A DNA stretch of 64,000 nt from an uncultured Collinsella sp. (GCA_934668695.1 CAKUOD010000003.1:82436-146435); one strand, 5' to 3'. Numbered from the stretch's first letter, positions 28,265-37,391 are shown. A program made the numbers and translations. The notes: generated by a model from the letters alone, not told the origin.

Positions 28265-29940
28265 TGAAGGAGCTTTCCGAGGTCCTGCAGGATTGGGAGG
28301 CCGTGATCGGCCTGGAGATCCATACCGAGCTCACCGCACTCGACACCAAGATGTTCTGCAACTGCAAGCTCAGCCACGATGACGAGCCCAACGCCAACGT
28401 GTGCCCGGTGTGCCTGGGCCTGCCCGGCGCCCTGCCGGTGCCCAACAAGCGCGCCATCGAGAGCATCGTCAAGGCCGGTCTCGCCACCAACTGCGAGATT
28501 CAGCGCCACTCGATGTTCTACCGCAAGCACTATTTCTATCCCGATATGGCCAAGAACTTCCAGACCACGCAGGGTCCGGTCGCCTTTGCCATGTACGGCC
28601 ATCTTGATCTTGACGTGACCGGTCGCGGTGCCGCCGAGCGCCCCGACTGCGCGTTTGGCGAGGCCGAGGCCCAGAGCCTGGCGAGCGCTTCGGCCAATGC
28701 CGAGGGCTTGTCCACGTCCATGTCCTCGACCATGCGCGAGGGCAACCAGCGCGCCGGTCATCTGGCCAGCTACGATGCGTCCAACCTGCAGATGCCCGAG
28801 CGCCGCGAGGACGGCTCCTACACGGTGCCCATCCGCATCCTGCGCATCCACATGGAGGAGGACGCCGCCAAGATGGTGCACGTGGGCGGTGCCGAGGGCC
28901 GCATCACCGCCGCGGCCGAGTCGCTCGTCGACTACAACCGCTGCGGCACGCCGCTGATCGAGCTCGTGACTGAGCCCGATCTGCGCACGCCCGAGGAGGC
29001 ACGCTTGTTCATGGAGAAGCTCCGTCGTATCTTTGTGACGCTGGGCATTTCCGATTGCTCCATGGAGAAGGGCTCCATGCGCTGCGACGGCAACGTGTCG
29101 CTGCGCCGCCGCGGCGAGACCAAGCTGGGCACCAAGACCGAGCTCAAGAACCTCAACTCGTTCAAGAGCCTGCACGACGGCCTTGCCTACGAGATCTGCC
29201 GCCAGGCCGAGGTGCTCGAGGAGGGCGGCATCATCTATCAGGAGACCCGCCACTGGGAGCCCAGCCGCAAGCGCACCGTGGTCATGCGCGTGAAGGAGAC
29301 GGCCGACGACTATCGCCTGTTCCCCGATCCCGACCTGGCGCCGTTCGACCTGGACGACGAGTTTATCGACCGCTGCCGTGGCGAGATTCCCGAGCTGCCC
29401 GATGCCAAGCGCGCCCGCTTTGAGGCCGACTTTGGCATTAAGGCGGCCGACGCCGAGCAGATCGCCGGCGACCCCGAGTTTGCCGAGTTCTTTGAGGCAG
29501 CCGCTGCCGGTATGGCCGGCAAGGAGGCCCAGACGGTCGCGAACCTGCTGGTCAACGAGATGATCGCCTACCTTAAGGGCGCGGGCGCGTCGCTCGTCGA
29601 GTCCGGCATCGCGCCGGCTCAGGTGGCCGCACTTGCCAAGCTGTTGGCGACCGATGTCATCAGCTCCAACCAGGCGCACGAGGTCTTTGAGGCCATGGCC
29701 CAGACCGGCGACGACCCCAACAAGATCGTCGACGAGCGCGGTATGCGTCAGGTGAGCGATGCCGGCGCGCTGCAGCCGATCGTGGACGAGGTGCTGGCAA
29801 ACTGCGCCGAGCAGGCGCAGCAGTACCGCGACGGCAACCAGAAGGTCATCGGCTTTTTGGTGGGCCAGTGCATGAAGGCGAGCCGCGGCAAGGGCAACCC
29901 GAAGCTCTTCAACGAGTTGCTGAGAACGTCGCTCTCGTAA
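28264..29940 (+). CDS. gatB: Aspartyl/glutamyl-tRNA amidotransferase subunit B
   Basis: A 558-residue GatB, the kinase/transferase subunit that activates the tRNA-bound Glu or Asp. It has VIGLEIHTEL, the zinc-type cysteines CNC...CPVCLGLPG, and the C-terminal tail (YqeY-like) domain ending VIGFLVGQCMKASRGKGNP. It is longer than the roughly 480-residue norm, with extra length in the middle region around the cradle domain. Three bases after the stop codon starts the structured element at 29944. Confidence 0.96.
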   Translation: MKELSEVLQDWEAVIGLEIHTELTALDTKMFCNCKLSHDDEPNANVCPVCLGLPGALPVPNKRAIESIVKAGLATNCEIQRHSMFYRKHYFYPDMAKNFQTTQGPVAFAMYGHLDLDVTGRGAAERPDCAFGEAEAQSLASASANAEGLSTSMSSTMREGNQRAGHLASYDASNLQMPERREDGSYTVPIRILRIHMEEDAAKMVHVGGAEGRITAAAESLVDYNRCGTPLIELVTEPDLRTPEEARLFMEKLRRIFVTLGISDCSMEKGSMRCDGNVSLRRRGETKLGTKTELKNLNSFKSLHDGLAYEICRQAEVLEEGGIIYQETRHWEPSRKRTVVMRVKETADDYRLFPDPDLAPFDLDDEFIDRCRGEIPELPDAKRARFEADFGIKAADAEQIAGDPEFAEFFEAAAAGMAGKEAQTVANLLVNEMIAYLKGAGASLVESGIAPAQVAALAKLLATDVISSNQAHEVFEAMAQTGDDPNKIVDERGMRQVSDAGALQPIVDEVLANCAEQAQQYRDGNQKVIGFLVGQCMKASRGKGNPKLFNELLRTSLS

Positions 29941-29943
29941 GCG

Positions 29944-30079
29944 GGAACCGAGGGGCCGGGCACAGGGCCTTGCCTCTCAATTTCGGACAGCCCTGACTCA
30001 CGACGGAGGCGCCACTGGCGCCTCCTGTTCGTGCGGAACTCATTGAGAGGCAAGGCCCTGCGCCCGGCCCCTCGGTTCC
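29944..30079 (+). ncRNA. Conserved structured 3'-UTR element, copy A
   Basis: A 136-nt element starting three bases after the gatB stop. Outer stem: 38-bp arms (29944-29981 and 30042-30079) with one mismatch. Core left TCGGACAG (29983-29990) and CCTGACTC; central perfect hairpin GGAGGCGCC-ACT-GGCGCCTCC (30005-30025); core right TCGTGCGGAACTC (30029-30041). It has no T-run; a separate terminator follows at 30127. A second copy with the same core but different stem sequences lies on the minus strand at 49839-49976. Transcription as an RNA element is inference. Confidence 0.75.
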
Positions 30080-30126
30080 GCGACGACTCGGCCGTTCGGG
30101 TCAGGCGGGCTGAATGGAATAGAGTG

Positions 30127-30158
30127 AATGAGGGCGCCGATGGCGCCCTCATTCTTTA
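30127..30158. terminator. Bidirectional terminator between gatB and the araC gene
   Basis: Perfect 12-bp arms AATGAGGGCGCC (30127-30138) and GGCGCCCTCATT (30142-30153) with loop GAT, then CTTTAT. It lies between convergent genes and can serve both. Confidence 0.88.
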
Positions 30159-31160
30159 TATATGTTGGGAACGCCAAGCGGTGGGGGTGGTGCCGGTGTG
30201 TTGCTTGAAGGCTTGGGCGAAGGCGGCCTGCTGAGGGTAGCCTAGACGCTCTGCAACCTGCGCTATCGTGAGCGCGCTATCGGCCAAAAGGTCCTGTGCT
30301 CGCTCCATACGGCGTCTGCGGATGTAGGCGCCCAGGGACTCGCCAGTTTGGGCCTTAAAGGTGGCGCATAGCTTGGAGCGGCTTGTGTAGAGCCTCTCGG
30401 CTACCTCGTTGATACCCACACGTCTGCCTTTGTCGAGCGCGCGCTCAATCATTGCCGTTGCTTCTTCGGCAATGGTTATGCTGGCGCGTGTGTCTGCCGC
30501 CCGCCGCGCCTGCTTGTGGGCCGCGCGCGAACAGGCGAGCTCCGCGACCATGGTCTCCACGATGCCTTGCATATAGACGTGTCCGCCTACGGTGCGGGCG
30601 CGGTCCTCGTTAATCCGGCGCAGCGTGTGGCAGATGGCAGACGTCGCCTCCTCGTGCCACGACTCGGCAAACGCTTCAAAGACTCCCACGAACTCAGTGG
30701 GATACCGATGCTCCAGCTCGTCAAAATACCCGGGCAAAAAGAGCACCGAGCGCGAGTGATAGAGCCGCCCTGCAAACAGTGGGCTTAACTCCTCGCCACA
30801 GTTATCTTGGATAAAGCTGCACACGGCATTGTTTGGCCACGGTCCATGCAGGGGTTTAAGGTTCGCAGGCGTTATGCCGGCTTCGGGCATGCACATGAGC
30901 GTGGGCGCGCTGACCTCGCTCACGCATGCGTACGGTTCGGGTGTGTATTCGGCCAGGTACATATCGTGCGTCGGGGTAATGTAATGCTCCATGACGATGC
31001 AGGCAGGGGAGAGGGGCATGATCCATGCGCGTCCGTGCGCCCGATCGTTTGCCACCTCGCCGGTAAAGACGGCGCCCTTGCCGGTAAGCTCCAGGCCAAA
31101 CTGCTCAAACTGCGGTGCGTAGAGCTCGGTTATGTCGGTCGCTGCCCGCCGTATTTGCAA
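30156..31160 (-). CDS. AraC-family transcriptional regulator
   Basis: A 334-residue regulator with a C-terminal AraC/XylS double helix-turn-helix (about 235-330: INEVAERLYTSRSKLCATFKAQTGESLGAYIRRRRMERAQ is split here as INEVAERLYTSRSKLC and ESLGAYIRRRR, then IAQVAERLGY). The N-terminal 230 residues are a sensor of unknown ligand. It probably starts at TTG 31160, preceded by AAAGGAAAGGG. Divergent from a YbtPQ-like ABC pair, as ybtA is to ybtPQ in yersiniabactin loci, so regulation of that pair is likely (inference). Confidence 0.88.
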   Translation of the reverse strand: MQIRRAATDITELYAPQFEQFGLELTGKGAVFTGEVANDRAHGRAWIMPLSPACIVMEHYITPTHDMYLAEYTPEPYACVSEVSAPTLMCMPEAGITPANLKPLHGPWPNNAVCSFIQDNCGEELSPLFAGRLYHSRSVLFLPGYFDELEHRYPTEFVGVFEAFAESWHEEATSAICHTLRRINEDRARTVGGHVYMQGIVETMVAELACSRAAHKQARRAADTRASITIAEEATAMIERALDKGRRVGINEVAERLYTSRSKLCATFKAQTGESLGAYIRRRRMERAQDLLADSALTIAQVAERLGYPQQAAFAQAFKQHTGTTPTAWRSQHI

Positions 31161-31195
31161 AAGCGTCCCTTTCCTTTGCAGAAACGTCCACGCCT

Positions 31196-31220
31196 GGCTC
31201 GATTGTGAGCCATGGCTAAC
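31196..31220. promoter_or_regulatory. Operator-like palindromes between araC and the ABC pair
   Basis: Two overlapping inverted repeats: GGCTC-GATTGT-GAGCC (31196-31211) and GTGAGCCATGGCTAAC (31205-31220, one mismatch). The reverse complement of the second matches 15 of 16 bases with the site at 34926-34941 in front of the metal ATPase operon. Confidence 0.55.
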
Positions 31221-31274
31221 ACATCAATGATAAGTTCATTACGGTTAACTCTCAAGCCGTTAGAAAGGAATCTC

Positions 31275-33098
31275 ATGGCAAAGGGGTCAAAAAGGGAAGG
31301 CGGCGGTATCGGCGAGCTGCTTGCATATGCCGGCGACCGCAAATTCCTAACGTATTTGGGCATGGCTCTCTCGGCGCTCTCGCAGCTGCTGAGCTTTGGC
31401 CCGTTCGTGTGCATTTGGCTTGTCGCGCGCGATCTGATCGCCGTGGCGCCTAACTGGAGCGAAGCCTGCGGCATCGCGACGTATGGCTGGTGGGCCGTGG
31501 GGTTTGCGCTGGCAAGCATCGTGGTCTATTTCGTGGGGCTCATGTGCACGCACCTGTCTGCGTTTCGCTGCGCGTCCAATATTCGCAAGACTACGAGCGA
31601 GCACCTGCTTAAGCTGCCGCTTGGCTACTTTGACACACACGCCACCGGTGAGCTGCGCCGTATCGTAGACGGATGCGCCGCCTCCACCGAGACCCTGCTC
31701 GCGCACATGCTACCCGATATCGCCGGCGCCACCGCCATGGTCGCAGGTCTGCTCGTGCTGCTTTTCGCCCTCGATTGGCGCTTGGGCGCGGCATGCCTTA
31801 TCTCGGTCGCCGTTTCGCTTGGCGCCATGGCCACCATGATGAGCGGCAAGGGCGCCGAGTTCATGAAGGCCTACATGGGCGCGCTGGTCAAGATGAACAA
31901 GACCGGTACCGAATACGTACGCGGCATTCCCGTGGTCAAGGTGTTTCAGCAGACGGTCTATTCCTTTAAGGCGTTCCACGACGCGATCGCCGAATACGCC
32001 GACATGGCACAAAGCTATGCGGGCACGTTTTGCCGAGGTCCGCAGGTACTCAACCTTGCCGCGCTCAATGGTCTTGTGACATTCCTGTTGCCCGTGGCGT
32101 TGCTGTTGGCGCCGGGCGAGACGGACTTCGCGCATTTTATGGCCAACTTCACGTTTTACGCGATGTTTTCGGCCGTGGTGCCGACGGCCATGACCAAGCT
32201 CATGTTTGTGGGCGAGGCCTCTCAGATGAGTGCCGATTCGCTGGCGCGCATCCGAAGCGTTATGGATTCCAAGCAGCTCTCCGTGCCTGCCCAGCCCAAG
32301 CACCCTGCTGGCAGCGATGTGCGCTTTGAGGACGTGAGCTTTACCTACGAGGGTGCCGAAGCGCCTGCCGTCGATCATGTGAGCTTTAGCGTTCCCGCAG
32401 GCAGCACCCTTGCGCTGGTGGGCCCCTCGGGCGGCGGCAAGTCGACCTGCGCAAGCCTGATCCCGCGTTTTTGGGATGTTTGTTCGGGTCGCGTGCTTGT
32501 GGGCGGCGTAGACGTTCGCGATATGGATCCGCACGAGCTCATGGACCAGGTCGCCTTTGTGTTCCAGACCAACCAGCTGTTCCGCCAAACACTTGCCGAT
32601 AACGTGCGCGCCTCCAAGCCTACGGCCACTGACGACGAAGTGCGCGCGGCCCTCTCCGCAGCTCAGTGCGACGACATTGTGGCCAAGCTTCCACAGGGCA
32701 TCAATACCATGCTCGGTGCCGGCGGAGCATATCTTTCGGGCGGCGAGGTCCAGCGCGTGGCACTCGCCCGCGCGATCCTTAAAGACGCGCCTATCGTGGT
32801 GCTCGATGAGGCCACGGCGTTTGCCGACCCCGAGAACGAGGCGCTCATCCAGCGCGCCTTTAGCAAGCTGGCGGCGGGTCGCACGGTCATTATGATTGCG
32901 CACCGACTCTCGACTGTAGTGGGGGCCGACAAGATCGTGGTGCTCAATCAAGGTAGCGTGCAGGAGGCCGGCACCCATGCCGAGTTGCTGTCCCAAGAGG
33001 GTCTGTATGCCAAGATGTGGGCCGAATACGAACAGGCCGCGAGCTGGAAGATCACTGCTGCCGCGGATGCCGCCGTCACGAAGGGAGGCGAGGCCTAA
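31275..33098 (+). CDS. ABC half-transporter, YbtP/IrtA-like subunit
   Basis: A 607-residue half-transporter with six membrane helices (about 20-300) and an ATPase domain (about 340-580): Walker A GPSGGGKST, signature LSGGE, Walker B VVLDE followed by ATAFADPENE. The AFADPENE extension is characteristic of the siderophore-linked YbtPQ/IrtAB group, whose members import ferric siderophores despite an exporter fold. ATG 31275 has AAAGGAA upstream, and the shorter start is preferred over upstream in-frame ATGs lying within the operator region. The partner begins directly after the stop codon. Confidence 0.9.
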   Translation: MAKGSKREGGGIGELLAYAGDRKFLTYLGMALSALSQLLSFGPFVCIWLVARDLIAVAPNWSEACGIATYGWWAVGFALASIVVYFVGLMCTHLSAFRCASNIRKTTSEHLLKLPLGYFDTHATGELRRIVDGCAASTETLLAHMLPDIAGATAMVAGLLVLLFALDWRLGAACLISVAVSLGAMATMMSGKGAEFMKAYMGALVKMNKTGTEYVRGIPVVKVFQQTVYSFKAFHDAIAEYADMAQSYAGTFCRGPQVLNLAALNGLVTFLLPVALLLAPGETDFAHFMANFTFYAMFSAVVPTAMTKLMFVGEASQMSADSLARIRSVMDSKQLSVPAQPKHPAGSDVRFEDVSFTYEGAEAPAVDHVSFSVPAGSTLALVGPSGGGKSTCASLIPRFWDVCSGRVLVGGVDVRDMDPHELMDQVAFVFQTNQLFRQTLADNVRASKPTATDDEVRAALSAAQCDDIVAKLPQGINTMLGAGGAYLSGGEVQRVALARAILKDAPIVVLDEATAFADPENEALIQRAFSKLAAGRTVIMIAHRLSTVVGADKIVVLNQGSVQEAGTHAELLSQEGLYAKMWAEYEQAASWKITAAADAAVTKGGEA

Positions 33099-34856
33099 AT
33101 GTTAGCCTCATTCCAAAAGAAGTATTTCCTATCCGATAAAGGCGTCGCCGGCGTAAAACGCGGCATTTTCTGGACCGCGCTCACTAATCTCATTACCATG
33201 GCCGGCATGGGCTTATTGTTCCTGGTCATGGCCGGTTTTGTCGAACATCTCGCCACCGGTGCCGACCTGCCGGATGCCCTGCCGATTGTGGGCGGCCTCC
33301 TGGTCTTTTTCGTGTTGCTCTTTGCCTCTAACTGGCAGCAGTATTACTACACCTACTGCATCTTTTACGAGGAGTGCGGCAAGCAGCGTATGGAGATCGC
33401 CGAGCGCTTGCGCAAGCTGCCGCTGTCGTTTTTTGGCCGTCGTGATCTGGCCGATTTAACCGAGACCATTATGGGCGACGTCCAGGCCATGGAGCACGCC
33501 TACAGCCACGTGCTGGGAGAGCTTTGGGGTGCCATCATCGCAAGCGTCATTGTGTTCGTGGCGTCGCTGTTCTTTTGCTGGCAGCTGGCGATCGCGGCGT
33601 TTTGGAGCGTTCCCGTGGCCTTTGTCGTGCTGTATCTGACGCGCGGCCCCATGATCCCGGTGTTCGACCATGTGCGTGCCGAGAAGGTCAAGGTTACCGA
33701 GGCGATCCAGGAGACGCTCGACTGCGTGCGCGAGATCCGCGCCACCAACCAGGAGGCTCATTATCTTGAGGGGCTCAACGCCGTGATCGATGCCGAGGAG
33801 CGCGAGACCACCAGAGGCGAGCTCGCCAATGGGCTTTTGGTCAACTCCGCCTTTGCCATCCTGCGCCTGGGGATTGCCACCACGTTGGTCACGGGCGCTG
33901 CGATGGTCGCCTCCGGCCAGGTCGACTTTTTGATGATGTTTGCCTTCCTGCTTATGGTGAGCCGCATCTATGCGCCCTTTGATCAGGCGCTGATGCTGAT
34001 GTCCGAGCTGTTTGCCGCCGAGTCGTCGGCCAAGCGCATGCGTTCCATCATGGAAGAGCCCGTGGCGCGGGGCAGCGAGCAGTTTGAGCCCGTAGGCCAC
34101 GATGTGGTGTTCGATCACGTGGCATTTGGCTATGGTGCGGGCGAGGACGGCCGCGCCGGCGAGAAAGTTCTTACCGATGTGAGCTTTACCGCCAAGGAAG
34201 GCGAGGTCACGGCACTGGTCGGTCCTTCGGGCTCCGGTAAGTCCACGGTGAGCCGCCTGGCCGCGCGCTTTTGGGACGCCACCGAAGGCACGGTCACCGT
34301 GGGCGGCGTGGATGTTGCGAGCGTGGATCCCGAGGTGTTGCTGCGCGACTACGCCATTGTGTTCCAAGACGTGCTGCTCTTTGACGACACGGTGATGGGA
34401 AACATCCGTCTTGGTCGTCGCGATGCCACCGATGAGGAAGTGCTTGCTGCCGCGCGTGCCGCCAACTGCGACGAGTTTGTGAGCCGCATGCCGCAGGGCT
34501 ATGACACCATGATCGGCGAGAACGGCTCCAAGCTGTCCGGCGGTGAGCGCCAGCGCATCTCTATCGCCCGCGCGCTGCTCAAAGACGCGCCGATCGTGTT
34601 GCTGGACGAGGCGACGGCGAGTTTAGATGTGGAGAACGAGACCGTGGTGCAGCAGGCGCTCTCCCGCCTGCTCGCAGGCAAGACGGTTATCGTTATTGCC
34701 CACCGTATGCGTACGGTGGAAAATGCCGACAAAATCGTTGTACTCAAGGATGGTGTGGTTGCCGAGCAGGGCACTCCGGCGCAGCTCAAGGCGGCAGGTG
34801 GAGAATTCGCTCGCATGGTGGCGCTGCAAAAGGAAGCAGCTACCTGGCAGTTGTAA
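33099..34856 (+). CDS. ABC half-transporter, YbtQ/IrtB-like subunit
   Basis: A 585-residue partner of the preceding protein, starting at the base after its stop. Six membrane helices (about 20-300), then the ATPase domain with Walker A GPSGSGKST, signature LSGGERQR and Walker B VLLDEATASLD. Both ATP sites of the pair therefore look catalytically complete, unlike the exporter at 5.1-8.8 kb. The substrate (metal-siderophore, peptide or drug) cannot be told from sequence alone. Confidence 0.9.
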   Translation: MLASFQKKYFLSDKGVAGVKRGIFWTALTNLITMAGMGLLFLVMAGFVEHLATGADLPDALPIVGGLLVFFVLLFASNWQQYYYTYCIFYEECGKQRMEIAERLRKLPLSFFGRRDLADLTETIMGDVQAMEHAYSHVLGELWGAIIASVIVFVASLFFCWQLAIAAFWSVPVAFVVLYLTRGPMIPVFDHVRAEKVKVTEAIQETLDCVREIRATNQEAHYLEGLNAVIDAEERETTRGELANGLLVNSAFAILRLGIATTLVTGAAMVASGQVDFLMMFAFLLMVSRIYAPFDQALMLMSELFAAESSAKRMRSIMEEPVARGSEQFEPVGHDVVFDHVAFGYGAGEDGRAGEKVLTDVSFTAKEGEVTALVGPSGSGKSTVSRLAARFWDATEGTVTVGGVDVASVDPEVLLRDYAIVFQDVLLFDDTVMGNIRLGRRDATDEEVLAAARAANCDEFVSRMPQGYDTMIGENGSKLSGGERQRISIARALLKDAPIVLLDEATASLDVENETVVQQALSRLLAGKTVIVIAHRMRTVENADKIVVLKDGVVAEQGTPAQLKAAGGEFARMVALQKEAATWQL

Positions 34857-34864
34857 GAAGGGGC

Positions 34865-34881
34865 AAAGGGACAGTCCCTTT
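34865..34881. terminator. Short hairpin after the ABC pair
   Basis: AAAGGGAC-A-GTCCCTTT (34865-34881), a perfect 8-bp stem with a single-base spacer that would open somewhat, followed by CTCAC. Too small to be sure it terminates transcription. Confidence 0.4.
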
Positions 34882-34887
34882 CTCACA

Positions 34888-34942
34888 TTGACAATCGGTT
34901 ACTCCGCATCGTTAATTTTCAAAAGGTTAGCCATGGCTGACC
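34888..34942 (+). promoter_or_regulatory. Promoter and palindromic operator of the metal-ATPase operon
   Basis: TTGACA (34888-34893), 17 bases, GTTAAT (34911-34916), then the near-palindrome GGTTAGCCATGGCTGACC (34925-34942, one mismatch) about where transcription would begin. The position suits a repressor site, and the flanks GGTTAGCC/GGCTGACC faintly resemble DtxR/IdeR boxes. Confidence 0.6.
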
Positions 34943-35051
34943 TAGATAGTTAGATAAAATTGAGATATTTCAAAAGCGTGCTCGAGCAAACTTGTTTACT
35001 CGGGTGCTGAAGCACCATGCCGCGTCCAATGCGGCAAAAGGGAGAAGCAAC

Positions 35052-35297
35052 ATGAAGAAGTCGACGTTCAATACCCTGCTTGTCGGTGGCGGTTTTCTGC
35101 TTGGCACGGCCGGCATCAAGCTGCTTACCAGCGCTCCGGTCAAGAATGCCTGCGTTCAGGGCATTGCGTGCGGCATGCGCATCAAGAACGGCTACCAGGA
35201 CATGGTCGAGCAGGCCAAGGCTAATGTCGACGACATGGTTGCCGAGGCTGCTTACATCACCCAGAGCGAGGCCGCTGCTGACGAGGCAGCCGAGTAA
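35052..35297 (+). CDS. Small membrane protein, PacL/DUF1490/DUF6110-like
   Basis: An 81-residue protein with an N-terminal membrane helix (about 6-26, FNTLLVGGGFLLGTAGIKLL), then SAPVKNACVQ and a helical acidic tail ending DEAAE. Its plan resembles DUF1490 proteins (mycobacterial PacL), which scaffold and deliver metal to a P-type ATPase encoded next door, and DUF6110 proteins of Firmicutes. The ATPase gene follows 18 bases later. ATG 35052 is preceded by GGGAGAAG. No histidine-rich metal tail is visible, so metal handling would have to rest on other residues. Confidence 0.7.
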   Translation: MKKSTFNTLLVGGGFLLGTAGIKLLTSAPVKNACVQGIACGMRIKNGYQDMVEQAKANVDDMVAEAAYITQSEAAADEAAE

Positions 35298-35315
35298 CGC
35301 TCCCAGGCACAAACT

Positions 35316-37391
35316 ATGAGATTCTCGATTATTAGCGAGATCCCCGGCAGGACCCGTCTTCAATTGGCGGGTCCTGTGCCAGAGAGCGATCTCGATGCAC
35401 TTCTTAAGCTTGGCGGCGACATCGACGGCGTGCACAAGGTGCGCGTCTACGGCCGCATCGGCCAGATGGCACTCGAATACGACGAGTCGCGCCGCGATGC
35501 CGTGCTGGCCGCCGTCGGTGCGCTCGACGCTCAGGCCATTGCCGACGCAAAGACAGGCTACGTGATGCAGCTTGAGCCACGCAAGCACAAGCTCGTCATG
35601 GATCTTGCCACACTTATCGGTGCCCATTACGCACGTCGCTGGTTCTTGCCGACGCCTCTGCGTGCGGTGTTTGTCGTGGCCGGTTACATGGCATTTTTGC
35701 GCGCCGCCCTTCATGAGCTCGCGCAGCCGCGCCTGACCGTTCCCGTGCTCGACGCTTCGGCCATCGGCATTTCGTTCGTCAAGCGTGATGTCGACACCGC
35801 GGGCCAGACAATGTTCCTGCTCAACGTGGGCGAGCTGCTCGAGGACTACACCCGCGCCATGAGCGAAAACGAGCTCATCAACTCGCTGCTCGATGTGCCC
35901 GACAAGGCGCAAAAGGTCGTCGGCGACACCGAGGTAAGCGTTGCCGCCACCGAGCTCGAGCCCGGCGACTTGGTCGCCGTGCGCACCGGCATGTCCATCT
36001 GCATCGACGGTGTTGTCGAGCAGGGGAGCGCTATGGTCAACCAGGCGACCCTGACCGGCGAGCCGCTGGCCGTCGAGCGCAGCGTGGGCGACGACGTGTT
36101 CGCCGGTACCGTCGTGGAAGACGGCGGCATCTTGGTGCGCGTGCGCGCCAATACGGCGCAAACCAAACTGCGCTCAATCGTCTCGCTCGTGCAGACGGCC
36201 GACTCGCTCAAGTCCGAGGGCCAGTCGCATATGGAGGACCTTGCCAACAAGATCGTCCCGTGGAACTTCCTGCTCGCGGGCCTGGTTGCGCTCACCACGC
36301 GCAGTCTCATCAAGACCTCCGCGGCACTGATGGTCGACTACTCGTGCGCACTCAAGCTCACGGGTTCCGTTGCCGTCATGACTGCCATGAGCGATGCTGC
36401 CAAGATGGGCGTTATGGTCAAGGGCGCTAAGTACTTTGAGTCGTTTGCCAAGGCCGATACCATTGTCTTTGACAAGACCGGTACGCTGACCGAGGCCCAG
36501 CCGCGCCTAGCTTGCGTGCTCACGACCGACGGCTGGAGCGAGGACGAGGTCCTGCGCCTTTCCGCTTGCTTGGAGGAGCATTTTCCGCATCCGGTGGCGC
36601 GTGCCGTGGTCAATGCGGCACGCGAGCGCGGGCTCGAGCACCGCGAGCGCCATGCCGCCGTCGAGTACATCGTGGCGCACGGCATCGCTTCGTCCATTGA
36701 GGGGCGTCGCGCCATCATCGGTTCCGCGCACTTTGTATTCGAGGATGAGGGCGCGCAGCTCGAGTCCGACATTAAGGAGCAAATCGAGCTCCAGATGCAG
36801 GGCCTGTCGCCGCTGTATCTGGCGGTCGATGGCAAGGTCGTCGGCGTGCTCGGCATCGAGGATCCGCTCAAGCCCGGGGTCCGTGAGGCCATCGCCGACC
36901 TGCATGCGCTGGGCGTCAAGCACGTGGTCATGCTCACGGGTGACTCCGAGCGCACGGCCGAGCGCATTGCGCGCGAGGCGGGCGTTGACGAGTTTAAGGC
37001 CGAGCTGCTGCCCGAGGACAAGTACGCCTATGTGGAGCGCATTAAGAGCGAGGGGCGCCATGTTGCCATGGTGGGCGACGGCGTCAACGATTCGCCGGCG
37101 CTGGGCCTGGCCGACGTGGGCTTGGCCATGGGCGGCGGAAGCGACATCGCCAAGGAGGTCGCCGATATCATCCTGACCGATACGGATCTTGCCGCGATCG
37201 TGCGCCTGCGCCGCATGAGTCAGGGGCTTATCGACCGTCTGACGAGTTCGTATTCCAAGGTGATGCTCACCAACTCGGCGCTGTTGGCGCTGGGGATCAC
37301 CGGCGCGATTACCCCGCAGACGTCGTCGCTGCTGCACAACGGCTCGACGATTGCCTACAGCCTGAGCAACGCGAAGGCTTACCTGCGCTAG
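35316..37391 (+). CDS. Heavy-metal P-type (P1B) ATPase
   Basis: A 691-residue metal pump. Residues about 1-70 form a ferredoxin-like HMA domain without a CxxC. Phosphorylation motif DKTGTLT has D386; the HP motif (HPVARAV) and VGDGVNDSPALG of the P1B class are present. The metal-binding membrane motif is SCALK rather than CPC, in a group that includes manganese/zinc-type CtpC-like pumps, so the metal is uncertain (Mn, Fe, Zn are possible). Coupled to the small PacL-like gene. A terminator follows at 37419. Confidence 0.9.
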   Translation: MRFSIISEIPGRTRLQLAGPVPESDLDALLKLGGDIDGVHKVRVYGRIGQMALEYDESRRDAVLAAVGALDAQAIADAKTGYVMQLEPRKHKLVMDLATLIGAHYARRWFLPTPLRAVFVVAGYMAFLRAALHELAQPRLTVPVLDASAIGISFVKRDVDTAGQTMFLLNVGELLEDYTRAMSENELINSLLDVPDKAQKVVGDTEVSVAATELEPGDLVAVRTGMSICIDGVVEQGSAMVNQATLTGEPLAVERSVGDDVFAGTVVEDGGILVRVRANTAQTKLRSIVSLVQTADSLKSEGQSHMEDLANKIVPWNFLLAGLVALTTRSLIKTSAALMVDYSCALKLTGSVAVMTAMSDAAKMGVMVKGAKYFESFAKADTIVFDKTGTLTEAQPRLACVLTTDGWSEDEVLRLSACLEEHFPHPVARAVVNAARERGLEHRERHAAVEYIVAHGIASSIEGRRAIIGSAHFVFEDEGAQLESDIKEQIELQMQGLSPLYLAVDGKVVGVLGIEDPLKPGVREAIADLHALGVKHVVMLTGDSERTAERIAREAGVDEFKAELLPEDKYAYVERIKSEGRHVAMVGDGVNDSPALGLADVGLAMGGGSDIAKEVADIILTDTDLAAIVRLRRMSQGLIDRLTSSYSKVMLTNSALLALGITGAITPQTSSLLHNGSTIAYSLSNAKAYLR

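Noticed and set aside
34933..34953. Tiny 6-codon leader peptide (ATG GCT GAC ... TAG)
   Set aside because: It falls within the palindromic operator and has no ribosome binding site; the ATG is explained by the CCATGG centre of the palindrome.
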